A stretch of 64,000 nucleotides of DNA from Dehalococcoidia bacterium (GTDB lineage: Bacteria > Chloroflexota > Dehalococcoidia > Lucifugimonadales > Lucifugimonadaceae). The position numbers and the translations under genes were made by a program. Location: contig JAKUNJ010000003.1 of the NCBI GenBank assembly GCA_022451965.1, forward strand, positions 45,460 through 109,459. The letters run 5' to 3'. The notes beneath the pieces are model-generated. The model saw only the letters and a list, made by a program, of their open reading frames with translations, had not been told where the DNA came from and did no database searches. This document shows, piece after piece, positions 45,252-54,231 of this stretch. Position 1 is the first letter of the stretch. Each line of letters starts with the position of its first letter.

Positions 45252-46180
45252 TGACTATATTCATCAACGAAGATCAAGTAAAAGAAGTTTTAGATGTTAA
45301 GACATCTATTAATTTGTTAGATGAGTCTATGAAAGCTTTATCAAATGGTAAGGCTTTTAATTCACCTAGAAAAAGACTACCAACAAGTTATTCTGGTGGA
45401 AATTTACATTTTATGGCAGCTTCATGGCCAGAAAAAGGAATAGCAGGTCACAAAAGCTATGTAGTCACGAAAGGAAAAGCTACATTTGTAGTGGTACTTT
45501 ACTCAACTGAAGGAGAAGGCTTATTATCTGTTATTGAAGCAAATTATTTAGGTCAAATTAGAACTGGTGCTGCTTCTGGACTAGCTTCTAAATATCTTGC
45601 TAGAAAAGATTCCAAAAAATTGGCTATCATTGGTTCTGGATTTCAGGCTAAAACCCAACTTGAAGCTATTAATTCACAATTTAATTTAGATGAAATAAAG
45701 ATATATTCAAGATCAAAAGATAAAAGAGAAAATTTTGCAAAAAAAATGTCTGATAATTTAAACAAAACTGTCATTGCAACAGACTCATGTGAAGAGGCAA
45801 CAATAAATTCAGATATAGTTTGCCTAATTACTAATTCAACTAAACCTGTAATTGAACAAGAGCAAATATCTAAAGGTATGCACATAAATGCAGCGGGTGG
45901 TAATAGCTGGTTACGCTCAGAAATTTCAGCAGAATCAATAGGAAAATTTAACCTTGTTACATGTGATGATTTAGAACAAGCTAAAATAGAGTCGATGGAA
46001 TTAATAGAAGCTACTGAAAAAGGGATAATTTCTTGGAATAATATAAATGAAATATCTTCTGTAATTTCTGGAAAAGTTGATGGAAGAAAAAAAAATAATG
46101 ATATTACGTTATATGAATCATTAGGGATAGCTATGCAAGATATTGCTGTAGCAAAATTTTTATATGATAAATATAAATAA
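45251..46180 (+). CDS. Ornithine cyclodeaminase / mu-crystallin family protein
   Basis: A 309-residue NAD(P)-binding enzyme. Substrate-binding FMAASWPEKGIAGHKSY near residue 52 contains the conserved lysine, ANYLGQIRTGAASGLASKYLA near 97 the arginine loop, and the Rossmann motif IIGSGFQAKTQL near 126. The family includes ornithine cyclodeaminase, alanine dehydrogenase and ketimine or opine-type reductases. The start ATG overlaps the aminotransferase stop (TAATG), a translationally coupled pair. Confidence 0.9.
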   Translation: MTIFINEDQVKEVLDVKTSINLLDESMKALSNGKAFNSPRKRLPTSYSGGNLHFMAASWPEKGIAGHKSYVVTKGKATFVVVLYSTEGEGLLSVIEANYLGQIRTGAASGLASKYLARKDSKKLAIIGSGFQAKTQLEAINSQFNLDEIKIYSRSKDKRENFAKKMSDNLNKTVIATDSCEEATINSDIVCLITNSTKPVIEQEQISKGMHINAAGGNSWLRSEISAESIGKFNLVTCDDLEQAKIESMELIEATEKGIISWNNINEISSVISGKVDGRKKNNDITLYESLGIAMQDIAVAKFLYDKYK

Positions 46181-46182
46181 AA

Positions 46183-46782
46183 TTAATCAATTATTTTTTT
46201 AAGCTCAAGATCTACTTTTTTACTTAATGAAATTAAATCTAAATTATTACAAATAATTGAATAACTAATTTTATCTTTTTTTAGTATATCTACCATCTTT
46301 TCAGTTTTTAATTGATTTTCCAGTATACTCAAGTAGTGGCTTTTTGAAAAATTTCTATTTTGCATAACTCTTTCTAAAGATAAATTTATATCTGTTTTTA
46401 TTATCCAGATATAGTCAAAGATTTTATGGAAATTAGCATCTATAATTACCGCTCCTTCAAAGACGCAAAATTCTTTATTAGAATGAGAAATTTCTTTTTC
46501 AATAAAGATTCTTAATTCAGGCCAAATTATTTTCTTAAGAGAAATTAACATTTCTGGATTTTCAAAAACTAACTTTCCTAATTCTTTAGTGTTAATTTTA
46601 TTATTTTTGGTGACATAACTAGGAAAAATTTTGTCAATCTTATTTATTACTTCTTTGTTATCTTTATAAATAGATTTAGCAATATTATCCAAATCAAATG
46701 TATCAATTGATTTACGACTTAAAATATTAAGAACAGATGATTTACCTGAACCAACATTCCCTGTTATTGCTAAAGATTTCAT
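46183..46782 (-). CDS. coaE: Dephospho-CoA kinase
   Basis: CoaE performs the final ATP-dependent step of coenzyme A synthesis. The 199-residue protein begins MKSLAITGNVGSGKSSV, a P-loop at residues 7-15, then FDLDNIAKSIY near 34 with the conserved aspartate, and FEGAVIIDANFHKIFDYIW near 108. It lies in a convergent arrangement with the cyclodeaminase gene (two bases apart). Confidence 0.94.
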   Translation of the reverse strand: MKSLAITGNVGSGKSSVLNILSRKSIDTFDLDNIAKSIYKDNKEVINKIDKIFPSYVTKNNKINTKELGKLVFENPEMLISLKKIIWPELRIFIEKEISHSNKEFCVFEGAVIIDANFHKIFDYIWIIKTDINLSLERVMQNRNFSKSHYLSILENQLKTEKMVDILKKDKISYSIICNNLDLISLSKKVDLELKKIID

Positions 46783-46869
46783 ATTGAGTTAATTGCGTTT
46801 TAAATTATCTATGTGATTTATTATATTTTGAAATAATATTAAAAAATAACCCCCAGAGGTCTGAGCAAT

Positions 46870-46900
46870 AAAAAAAAGTCCTATTAATTAGGGCTTTTTT
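46870..46900 (-). terminator. Rho-independent terminator
   Basis: The stem AGTCCTA (46877-46883) pairs with TAGGGCT (46889-46895), one G-T wobble, around a five-base loop. It is flanked by seven A residues on one side and eight T residues on the other, so it works as a U-tailed hairpin in either direction. It directly follows the stop codon of the minus-strand gene 46901-47224, its likely client. It is the clearest intrinsic terminator in the window. Confidence 0.85.
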
Positions 46901-47224
46901 TTATAGTTTTCTTTGATTCAGTTTCTCTTCTGTTACTACTTCATGAAATTCAATCTCATAAAAATCAACTAAACTCATTAATTCAGAAGATAATTTTTCT
47001 CTTATATTGTTTGGTACATTTTCATAAACTATTGCATCAAGTGTTTCTTGTGTCCATTCTGCACTTACTGAATAGTCTTCTGCAGGTGTTGAAAATCCAG
47101 AAACATAAATTGTTGCTTTATTTCTACCTTGAGATTCATACTCACTACAAATTTTTTGTAATATTGAAGCTACTTTCCATGCATTATCTCTAGTTGTAAA
47201 GCATTTTCTTCTAATTAAGAACAT
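46901..47224 (-). CDS. Uncharacterised protein, 107 residues
   Basis: I do not recognise this gene with confidence. The protein starts MFLIRRKCFTTRDNAWKVAS and contains NKATIYVSGFSTPAEDYSVSAEW, reminiscent of small dimeric alpha-beta barrel (NIPSNAP/Dabb-like) proteins, but no catalytic residue can be named. It is cytoplasmic, monocistronic and followed by its own terminator. It diverges from the EamA transporter across 66 bases. Confidence 0.75.
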   Translation of the reverse strand: MFLIRRKCFTTRDNAWKVASILQKICSEYESQGRNKATIYVSGFSTPAEDYSVSAEWTQETLDAIVYENVPNNIREKLSSELMSLVDFYEIEFHEVVTEEKLNQRKL

Positions 47225-47290
47225 AATTTCTCCTTAGTTGTCGTTAATATCTACAATTTCAACATTTATATTTTCGAGTATACTTGTGTA

Positions 47291-48133
47291 ATGTCATTTT
47301 TTATTATTGCTATAGTTTTAATTTCTACATTTATTCATGCATTATGGAATTTTTTAATTAAGAAGTCTGATTATCCCTATGAATTCATACAATTATTAGC
47401 CATTTTCAGTGGTCTTATAGCGTTACCTTTTTCTTTTTTTTTCTTACTTCAAGAACAAATATCATTATTAGGATTATTACTATCTTTATTATCTGGCTTT
47501 ATACATATTTTCTACTTTTATTATTTGGGTAAAGCCTATCAACATGGTCAATTGTCTTATGTATATCCTATTTCTAGAGGTACTGCAGTTGCTCTAGTTC
47601 CCATATGTGGTATTTTCCTAATCAAAGATAATATTGATATGTTTTCAATATTTGGAATTTTAGTAGTATTTTTAGGAATTTTTACACTTAGCTTTATGGA
47701 TCTTTTGAGTATAAATAAATCAAATGTTATGAATATCTTAACTCCTTTATTAATAGGAATTACTATTACAGTTTATACGTTAATAGATAGCCTAGCTGTT
47801 CAGCTTGTAAATCCTATATTTCTATTCTCAATATCTTCTTTTACAGGAGGTATTTTTTCAGTTATTTTTTTTGATAGGAGAATTAAGCACTTTAAGAATA
47901 TTCTAATAAATAATATTAAGTTTGTAATATTAATTTCAGTCATGTCTGGAGTAGCATATCCAATGATTTTATACGCTTATAAATACTCAATCGTAAGTTT
48001 AGTTGCTCCATTAAGAGAAATTTCAACTGTTTACGCTGCTTTGTTAGGAATTATATTTTTAGGTGAAACTTATTCTAAACCAAAATTAATTGGCATTTCT
48101 ATGATTGTCATTGGAGCAATATTAATCACATAA
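47291..48133 (+). CDS. EamA/DMT family transporter
   Basis: A 280-residue membrane protein with about ten hydrophobic segments in two repeated five-helix halves, each ending in the EamA pattern (YVYPISRGTAVALVPICGIFLIKD near residue 96 in the first, REISTVYAALLGIIFLGE near 245 in the second). The family moves small metabolites, often exporting amino acids or drugs. The substrate is unknown. Confidence 0.88.
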   Translation: MSFFIIAIVLISTFIHALWNFLIKKSDYPYEFIQLLAIFSGLIALPFSFFFLLQEQISLLGLLLSLLSGFIHIFYFYYLGKAYQHGQLSYVYPISRGTAVALVPICGIFLIKDNIDMFSIFGILVVFLGIFTLSFMDLLSINKSNVMNILTPLLIGITITVYTLIDSLAVQLVNPIFLFSISSFTGGIFSVIFFDRRIKHFKNILINNIKFVILISVMSGVAYPMILYAYKYSIVSLVAPLREISTVYAALLGIIFLGETYSKPKLIGISMIVIGAILIT

Positions 48134-48141
48134 TAAAATAA

Positions 48142-48642
48142 TTACTTTTCCTCTATTTCGATAGAATTAATCATATCTCCAGGATTAGGGTCACTCATTG
48201 GATCCCTTTCACGAATTTTTAGCACTACATCCATTCCACTTATAACTTTACCGAAAACTGTATGAGCACCATCTAAATGAGGAGTTGGTCCGTGTGTTAT
48301 AAAAAACTGGGACCCATTTGTTCCCGGACCTGCATTAGCCATAGAAAGAATTCCTTCAGAATCATGTTTTAGAGAAGATACAAATTCATCATTGAACTGA
48401 TAACCAGGCCCTCCTGCTCCTGTTCCAGTAGGATCTCCACCTTGAATCATAAATCCAGGAATTACCCTGTGAAACGTAGTTCCATTATAATATCCAGCTT
48501 TTGAAAGATTTATAAAGTTTTCACAAGTAATTGGGGTTTGATCAGAATATAAATGTATTACTATTTCACCTTTTTCTGTGTCAATTTTAGCCTTATAAGT
48601 TTTTTTTGTATCTAAGTTACCTTTTGGTGGCTCTAAGTTCAT
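48142..48642 (-). CDS. Cyclophilin-type peptidyl-prolyl isomerase
   Basis: A 166-residue cytoplasmic cyclophilin. [19 protein letters not shown] near residue 57 holds the catalytic arginine, [24 protein letters not shown] near 110 the substrate groove. No signal peptide is present. It accelerates proline isomerisation during folding. It lies 102 bases from the oxidoreductase gene on the same strand; that gap holds AT-rich sequence with no clear element. Confidence 0.95.
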   Translation of the reverse strand: MNLEPPKGNLDTKKTYKAKIDTEKGEIVIHLYSDQTPITCENFINLSKAGYYNGTTFHRVIPGFMIQGGDPTGTGAGGPGYQFNDEFVSSLKHDSEGILSMANAGPGTNGSQFFITHGPTPHLDGAHTVFGKVISGMDVVLKIRERDPMSDPNPGDMINSIEIEEK

Positions 48643-48744
48643 AATAAATCTTCCTATTCGATTTTTTTAAAATAATAATTCTAATAATATCTTATTTGTT
48701 GTGATAAATATTTTTAATTAGTAAATTAACTTACCAATTATAAA

Positions 48745-49767
48745 TTATGATTTTATATCAACTAATAATTTACCGAAATTTTCACTGTCGAATAATTTCA
48801 TGAAATTAAGTGGAATATTATCAAATCCTATATTTATGTCTTCTTTGTACTTAATTTTTCCTTCTTGTAACCACTTTGTCATGTCATCCATCGCTTCTTG
48901 ATACTTATGTTCAAAATTAAAGACTATGAAACCTTGCATTGTAGATTGTTTAGTAAGCATAGTTCTTGCGACTCTTGGTCCTAATGGGGGAGTTTTTGCG
49001 TTATAGTTAGCAATTTGTCCACATACTGCAGTTCTTGAAAAAACTGCCAAATGATTCATTACTGCATCAGATATTTCTCCACCAACGTTATCAAAATACA
49101 TATTTACATAATCTTGACCTAATTTACCTAACTCAGAATCAATATTTTGAGTTTTATAATTAAAACAATAATCAAATCCAAGCTCATTTATACAATAATC
49201 TAATTTCTTATCGCTTCCAACTATACCAATAACTGTGCATCCAGATATCTTCCCTAGTTGTCCTACTAATGAACCTACTGCTCCTGATGCAGCTGAAACT
49301 ACCAATGTTTGACCTGGTTTTGGTTTTAACACTTCAAAAAATCCAAGATGAGCTGTTCGACCGGGCATACCCAAAACACCCAAAGAATAAGTTATTGGCA
49401 TTTCTTTAGAAATATTTATTTTATTTATAATTCCTGATTTTAATTCGTTTTCACTAAGGATTTTATATTTTTGCCAACCTATTTTTGAATTAACCATATC
49501 TCCTATATCAAATGATTTAGATTTTGATTTTATAACTTTTGCAATAACTTCTCCTTCCATGACATCACCTATTTCTACTGCAGATGCGTAAGATGGACCA
49601 GCATTCATTCTTCCTCTCATATATGGATCTAATGATAAATATTGAGTTTCGACTAAAATCTCTCCAAAATTTATTTCTTGTAAATCCTCAGAAGTTTTTT
49701 CAAAATCTGTTTCTATATTCGGTCTTCCATTAGGTCTTTGCTTTAGAACCCATTTTTCATTTTTCAT
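48745..49767 (-). CDS. NADP-dependent medium-chain oxidoreductase (curcumin/alkenal reductase type)
   Basis: A zinc-independent MDR-family enzyme of 340 residues. VLKQRPNGRP near the start, LDPYMRGRMN near 60, the NADPH-binding ASGAVGSLVGQLGKISGC near 150 and VGGEISDAVM near 230 match the leukotriene B4 12-hydroxydehydrogenase/CurA group, which reduces conjugated double bonds of enals and enones. The start at 49767 is chosen because AAGGA precedes it by seven bases; an ATG at 49812 has no such site. Substrate unknown. Confidence 0.9.
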   Translation of the reverse strand: MKNEKWVLKQRPNGRPNIETDFEKTSEDLQEINFGEILVETQYLSLDPYMRGRMNAGPSYASAVEIGDVMEGEVIAKVIKSKSKSFDIGDMVNSKIGWQKYKILSENELKSGIINKINISKEMPITYSLGVLGMPGRTAHLGFFEVLKPKPGQTLVVSAASGAVGSLVGQLGKISGCTVIGIVGSDKKLDYCINELGFDYCFNYKTQNIDSELGKLGQDYVNMYFDNVGGEISDAVMNHLAVFSRTAVCGQIANYNAKTPPLGPRVARTMLTKQSTMQGFIVFNFEHKYQEAMDDMTKWLQEGKIKYKEDINIGFDNIPLNFMKLFDSENFGKLLVDIKS

Positions 49768-49899
49768 ACAAAAATCCTTAAAATTTGATAATAATCGCTT
49801 ATATCTTATCATAGAAGAAACTATATTTTTTTTTCTTATAAGTTATGATGAAATTAAGATAAAAATATTATCTATATAACCTTTATCAAGGAATTAAAT

Positions 49900-50763
49900 T
49901 TGAAAGATCTGTCTCCTCTAAAACTGAATAATCCAGTTCTTATTTGCTCCTGGCAAGGTTGGCCTGACGCTGCAGAATCTGCGACTAAATCTGTTGAAGA
50001 AATTCTATCTCAACTAGAAGTAATTCATTCAATTGAAATGGAATCTGATTCTTACTATATATATTCAGACAAAAGACCAACAGTTACAAACATAAAAGAA
50101 AATTTGAGACACATTGATTGGTTAGAAAATAAATTTTCTTTTGTAAAAAGAAAAAATTCCAAAAATGATATTGTAATTTTTGAAGGAATAGAGCCAGATA
50201 TGGACTGGAAAAATTATGTCAAAGAATTCTTAAGTGTTATTGAATTTTATGAAATAAAGACAATTATTATGGTAGGAGCCTTACTTGACTCTGTTCCACA
50301 CACTAGAGAACCAAGAATAAGTTTTACAGGAACAGGAAAAAAAAATAATTCTCTTTTGAAAAAATTAAAGTACTCCCCTCCTTCATATGAGGGTCCTGCT
50401 GGTATAACTTCTGTTATTGGTGAAAAGCTTGATCATATGAAACTTTCGACAATATCAATTTGGGGACATACTCCTCACTATCTTCAAGTTACTCACAATC
50501 CTATTCTTTCAGCGGCTATAATGAAAGAGTTATCTAATTTACTTGACTTAAAACTAAGTTTTGAAAAAATTACAAAAAGATCTGAGGAATTTCGTTCATC
50601 TCTTAATTTAGCTTTAGAAGATCATAATGAAATAACTAAGTATGTTGAAAGATTAGAAGAATCATATGATACCGAAGAAATGTCAAAAATAGATCCTGAG
50701 CCTCAATTAATTCTTAAAGATGTGGAGAATTTTCTGAAAGATTCACGAAAAGATACTGATTAA
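49900..50763 (+). CDS. PAC2 family protein
   Basis: A 287-residue protein of the proteasome-assembly-chaperone-like PAC2 family, seen in actinobacteria, archaea and some Chloroflexota. PVLICSWQGWPDAAESATK opens the fold, MVGALLDSVPHTREPRISFTG near residue 126 and YEGPAGITSVIGE near 166 are diagnostic. A charged helical tail follows. The bacterial role is not established. The TTG start is supported by AAGGA seven bases before it. It heads a plus-strand run of seven genes into aroA and beyond. Confidence 0.85.
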   Translation: MKDLSPLKLNNPVLICSWQGWPDAAESATKSVEEILSQLEVIHSIEMESDSYYIYSDKRPTVTNIKENLRHIDWLENKFSFVKRKNSKNDIVIFEGIEPDMDWKNYVKEFLSVIEFYEIKTIIMVGALLDSVPHTREPRISFTGTGKKNNSLLKKLKYSPPSYEGPAGITSVIGEKLDHMKLSTISIWGHTPHYLQVTHNPILSAAIMKELSNLLDLKLSFEKITKRSEEFRSSLNLALEDHNEITKYVERLEESYDTEEMSKIDPEPQLILKDVENFLKDSRKDTD

Positions 50764-50765
50764 AT

Positions 50766-51395
50766 ATGTCTTCCAAAGATTTTAATGAAATTATAAACAA
50801 TTCGAACGGTGATATAGGTTTTAATTTTAGTAAATCTAAAACAAATAATGATCTCTTAGTTATAGGTCTAACTAATTCTGACATTAAGGAATCTGACTTT
50901 ATCTGTAATGCTTATTTATACTCAAATAAACCTAAAAATTCAAAACAATGTGTAGGAAAAATTATCAATAGTAAAGATACATTGAAATCTTTAGATGATA
51001 CAGATTTTGTTCTAATTGAAGATCCGAAAAATGTAAATTTTAATATTTTTAATTATGAAAAAAGTATAGGAATGATAATTAATAAAAAAATTACTGATGA
51101 ACGTAAAGATACAATTGAAAATTTTGAATTTGATTTTTTAATATATGATCAAGACATTGAATCATTCAATAATTTAGAAGATATGCTTATTGCAAAAGAT
51201 ATGATAAATTCAATAAGATCTAATTGGTTTATTAAATTAAAATCCAATATTTTAGACGATATAAATTTTCAATTTCTTTATCATATTGGTTTTTCTGGGA
51301 TTGTTTTAGATTTATCTGAGATGACAATAAATAATTTTTCTAATATTTCGTCAAAATTAAGTAATTTAGAGGTAAAAAAAAGTGGGAAATTTTAA
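50766..51395 (+). CDS. Uncharacterised protein, 209 residues
   Basis: I do not recognise this gene. It is soluble, rich in Asn, Lys, Ile and Asp, with one alpha/beta-looking C-terminal segment (LYHIGFSGIVLDLSEMTINN near residue 175). It starts two bases after the PAC2 stop and overlaps the TyrA-like gene by 14 bases, so it is cotranscribed. No active-site motif is visible. Confidence 0.75.
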   Translation: MSSKDFNEIINNSNGDIGFNFSKSKTNNDLLVIGLTNSDIKESDFICNAYLYSNKPKNSKQCVGKIINSKDTLKSLDDTDFVLIEDPKNVNFNIFNYEKSIGMIINKKITDERKDTIENFEFDFLIYDQDIESFNNLEDMLIAKDMINSIRSNWFIKLKSNILDDINFQFLYHIGFSGIVLDLSEMTINNFSNISSKLSNLEVKKSGKF

Positions 51396-52365
51396 TAATA
51401 CCCAAATTACAATAATTGGCTTAGGTAACTTAGGAATTAGTATAGGTAAATTCCTTTTATCTAATAATAAAACTATTAAAATTGTTGGTTTTGACTTAGA
51501 TAAAAATCAAAGTAAATTAGCAAAAAATTCTGAATCTATAACAATAGAATCTAATAGTTATTCAGATAGTGTAGAGAATTCAGATATATTAATTCTTGCT
51601 GTACCCACATCCTCAACATATGATGTTTTTGAATCATTAGTAGATAATATTGATGAAAGAATTTGTATATTTGATTTTTCATCAAATAAAAGAGCTGTTA
51701 GCTCTTGGGCAAATGAATTGTTACCTAATAATGAAATTATTGGAATGTATCCTTTTGTCAAAGATGATTCGTTATTAAATCTTAATTGGGGAGTTATCAA
51801 TTATTCTAATTCTAAACCTAAATCAATAGACTTATCTAAATCTTTTATTGAAGAATTTAAGGGTTCTGTGATGAATATAGATATAAATGAACATGATAGC
51901 TACATAGGACTGGTTGAAACTATGCCATATTTACTAAGTTCTGTATTAATCAAACTTTCTCATAAAAGTTCTTCGTGGAAAGAGGTATTTAGATATTTTG
52001 ATGAAAAATTTAATGAATTTTCATCACCTTCTGAAATTGATCCGATCAAGTCATTTTCTTCAATATCAACTAATAACGATATGATTAATCAATGGATAAA
52101 ACTTTACATCAATGAATTAATGAATTTAGAAAAACAGATTGAATCTAATTCAGAGAATGAAATTGCTGATTTTGTTAATTCTTCTTGGGAAGACAAACTA
52201 CTCATTAAGAATAATATAGATCCAAACTTCACTAAATCTAGTGATCTTATCCCATCATCACAAGAAAATATGTTGTCTTTATTTATAGGTTCAAAAGCTG
52301 CTAGTTTTTTTACAAAATCTAAAAATATCGATAAAGACAAATATGGTTTTGAAAAAAGAATCTAA
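51382..52365 (+). CDS. TyrA-like prephenate/arogenate dehydrogenase family protein, degenerate active site
   Basis: A 327-residue protein with an N-terminal NAD(P)-binding motif IIGLGNLGISIGKFLL (residues 11-26), LILAVPTSSTYDVFESL near 69 and a helical C-terminal domain, as in TyrA. Two family signatures have changed: the HPM of GxHPMAG is replaced by Tyr122-Pro-Phe (GMYPFVKDD), and the catalytic-region LPH is Pro181-Tyr182 (MPYLL). His170 of the HD motif remains. Adjacency to aroA supports aromatic metabolism, but dehydrogenase activity is uncertain. The start is GTG inside the preceding gene. Confidence 0.65.
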   Translation: MGNFNNTQITIIGLGNLGISIGKFLLSNNKTIKIVGFDLDKNQSKLAKNSESITIESNSYSDSVENSDILILAVPTSSTYDVFESLVDNIDERICIFDFSSNKRAVSSWANELLPNNEIIGMYPFVKDDSLLNLNWGVINYSNSKPKSIDLSKSFIEEFKGSVMNIDINEHDSYIGLVETMPYLLSSVLIKLSHKSSSWKEVFRYFDEKFNEFSSPSEIDPIKSFSSISTNNDMINQWIKLYINELMNLEKQIESNSENEIADFVNSSWEDKLLIKNNIDPNFTKSSDLIPSSQENMLSLFIGSKAASFFTKSKNIDKDKYGFEKRI

Positions 52366-52373
52366 TTATAATA

Positions 52374-53654
52374 ATGAACTTATCTCTAAATAAAGTACTA
52401 AGCTTAAGAGGAGATATTAAAATCCCTTCAGATAAGTCTTTGTCACACAGAGCAGTTATGTTTAATTCTATTGCGAACGGAGATGCTAAAATCTCTAATT
52501 TCTTAATGGGAGAAGATTGTTTATCCACAATTGATGTTTTACAGAAATTAGGTGTAAAAATAAAAGTAGAAGGTAGCACTGTTTATACTTATGGAAAAGG
52601 AATTAATGATCTATCTAAACCAAAAGATATTTTGTATGTAGGTAATTCAGGTACTACTATAAGGTTAATGTCAGGAATTTTAGCTGGTAGAGATTTTGAA
52701 TCTACACTTGATGGAGATTCATCTATCAGGAAAAGACCAATGAAAAGAATAATCAAACCTTTATCTATGATGGGTGCTAATATTTCAGCTTTAAATAATA
52801 ATGAAAATGCACCAATAAATTTTTCTGGTGGAACTTTATCTGATCTTAATTATGAACTACCCGTAGCTAGTGCACAGCTAAAAAGTGCTTTAATTCTTGC
52901 TGGTCTAAGATCAAATGGTAAGGTTATCATAAAAGAAAAAGATGTTTCTAGAGATCATACTGAAAGATTATTAATGGGTATGGGAGCAAATATCAATAAA
53001 ACTGGTCTACAAATAGAAATTTCACCATCTGAACTTCAATCAAATGATCTTGTTATACCTGGGGATATCTCTAGTGCTGCTTTTTGGATGGTTGCGGCAT
53101 CAATTCATTCTGATGCTGAATTAAATATTTTAAATGTAGGAATTAATGAAACAAGAGCTGGAATAATATCCGTATTAGAAAGAATGGGAGCTAACCTAGA
53201 ATTTAATAATAAAGTTCATTATTCTGGAGAACCTGCTTGCGATATTGCTGTAAAAAGTTCAAAACTTAAGGGTACAACCATATCAGGTAAGGAAATTCCT
53301 TTATTAATTGACGAAATTCCTATTATTGCTTTAGCAGCTGTATTTGCAGAAGGAGAAACAAGAATTACCGATGCTAAAGAACTAAGATATAAAGAAACCG
53401 ACAGAATTTCACTAACTGTAGATTGGATGAGAAAAGCAGGCGCTGATATAGAAGAATTAGATGATGGAATGATTATTAATGGAACATACAATATAAATGG
53501 TGGCTATTTTTCATCACATGGAGATCATAGATTAGCCATGACTTTAGGAATAGCAAGCTTAGTATCTGAAAAAACAATAAAAATAAAAAATCCAGAAGCT
53601 GCCAATGTTTCATATCCTAACTTTTGGGAAACTTTAAATACAATTGGAAATTGA
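52374..53654 (+). CDS. aroA: 5-Enolpyruvylshikimate-3-phosphate synthase
   Basis: EPSP synthase joins shikimate 3-phosphate with phosphoenolpyruvate. The 426-residue protein has GDIKIPSDKSLSHRAVMF near residue 13, VGNSGTTIRLMSGIL near 89, DGDSSIRKRPMKRI near 113, SAQLKSALILAGL near 165 and RYKETDRI near 338. It completes the shikimate pathway steps found here (aroB, E, K, C elsewhere); only DAHP synthase and dehydroquinase are not in the window. Confidence 0.97.
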   Translation: MNLSLNKVLSLRGDIKIPSDKSLSHRAVMFNSIANGDAKISNFLMGEDCLSTIDVLQKLGVKIKVEGSTVYTYGKGINDLSKPKDILYVGNSGTTIRLMSGILAGRDFESTLDGDSSIRKRPMKRIIKPLSMMGANISALNNNENAPINFSGGTLSDLNYELPVASAQLKSALILAGLRSNGKVIIKEKDVSRDHTERLLMGMGANINKTGLQIEISPSELQSNDLVIPGDISSAAFWMVAASIHSDAELNILNVGINETRAGIISVLERMGANLEFNNKVHYSGEPACDIAVKSSKLKGTTISGKEIPLLIDEIPIIALAAVFAEGETRITDAKELRYKETDRISLTVDWMRKAGADIEELDDGMIINGTYNINGGYFSSHGDHRLAMTLGIASLVSEKTIKIKNPEAANVSYPNFWETLNTIGN

Positions 53655-53660
53655 TCTTTT

Positions 53661-54227
53661 ATGAAATTAAATTCTAAAATTTTTCTTATATCTGGTCCTT
53701 CAGGAGTAGGAAAAGATACAATTATATTAGAACTACGTAAAATATTTCCTGATTTTCATTTTGTAATTACAACAGTGACCAGACATCCAAGAGAAGATGA
53801 GATTGAAGGAATCAATCATTTTTTTGTTTCTGAGCCTGAATTTCTTGAATTAGTAGAAAAAGATAAGCTGATTGAGTGGTCAAGAGTTTACGGTAATTAT
53901 TATGGTGTTCCTAAATCTCAAATTTTAGAACCATCTCAAAATAATAAACATGTATTATTAAGAGTTGATGTACAGGGAGCAAAAAAAATAAAAGAATCTA
54001 TTCCTGAAGTTATACTAATTTTCATAAAACCAGATTCTGTTAATTCAGTTAAGAAACATTTGTTAGAAAGAGGACAGGTTTCTGATGAACAAATTAAAAT
54101 CAGATTAGATACCATGAAATCTGAAATCGAATTATCTAATTATTTTGACTATGTAATCACTAATATTGAAGGTAACATTGATTTAGTAGTTAGTGAAGTA
54201 AAAGATATAATAGATAGAAATATTTAA
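53661..54227 (+). CDS. gmk: Guanylate kinase
   Basis: A 188-residue nucleotide kinase that phosphorylates GMP. The P-loop GPSGVGKDT is at residues 11-19, the GMP-binding TVTRHPREDEIEGINHFFVS near 37 and EWSRVYGNYYGVPK near 71. It lies six bases after aroA and four before the glycerate kinase gene, so it is in the same run. Confidence 0.96.
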   Translation: MKLNSKIFLISGPSGVGKDTIILELRKIFPDFHFVITTVTRHPREDEIEGINHFFVSEPEFLELVEKDKLIEWSRVYGNYYGVPKSQILEPSQNNKHVLLRVDVQGAKKIKESIPEVILIFIKPDSVNSVKKHLLERGQVSDEQIKIRLDTMKSEIELSNYFDYVITNIEGNIDLVVSEVKDIIDRNI

Positions 54228-54231
54228 TTTT

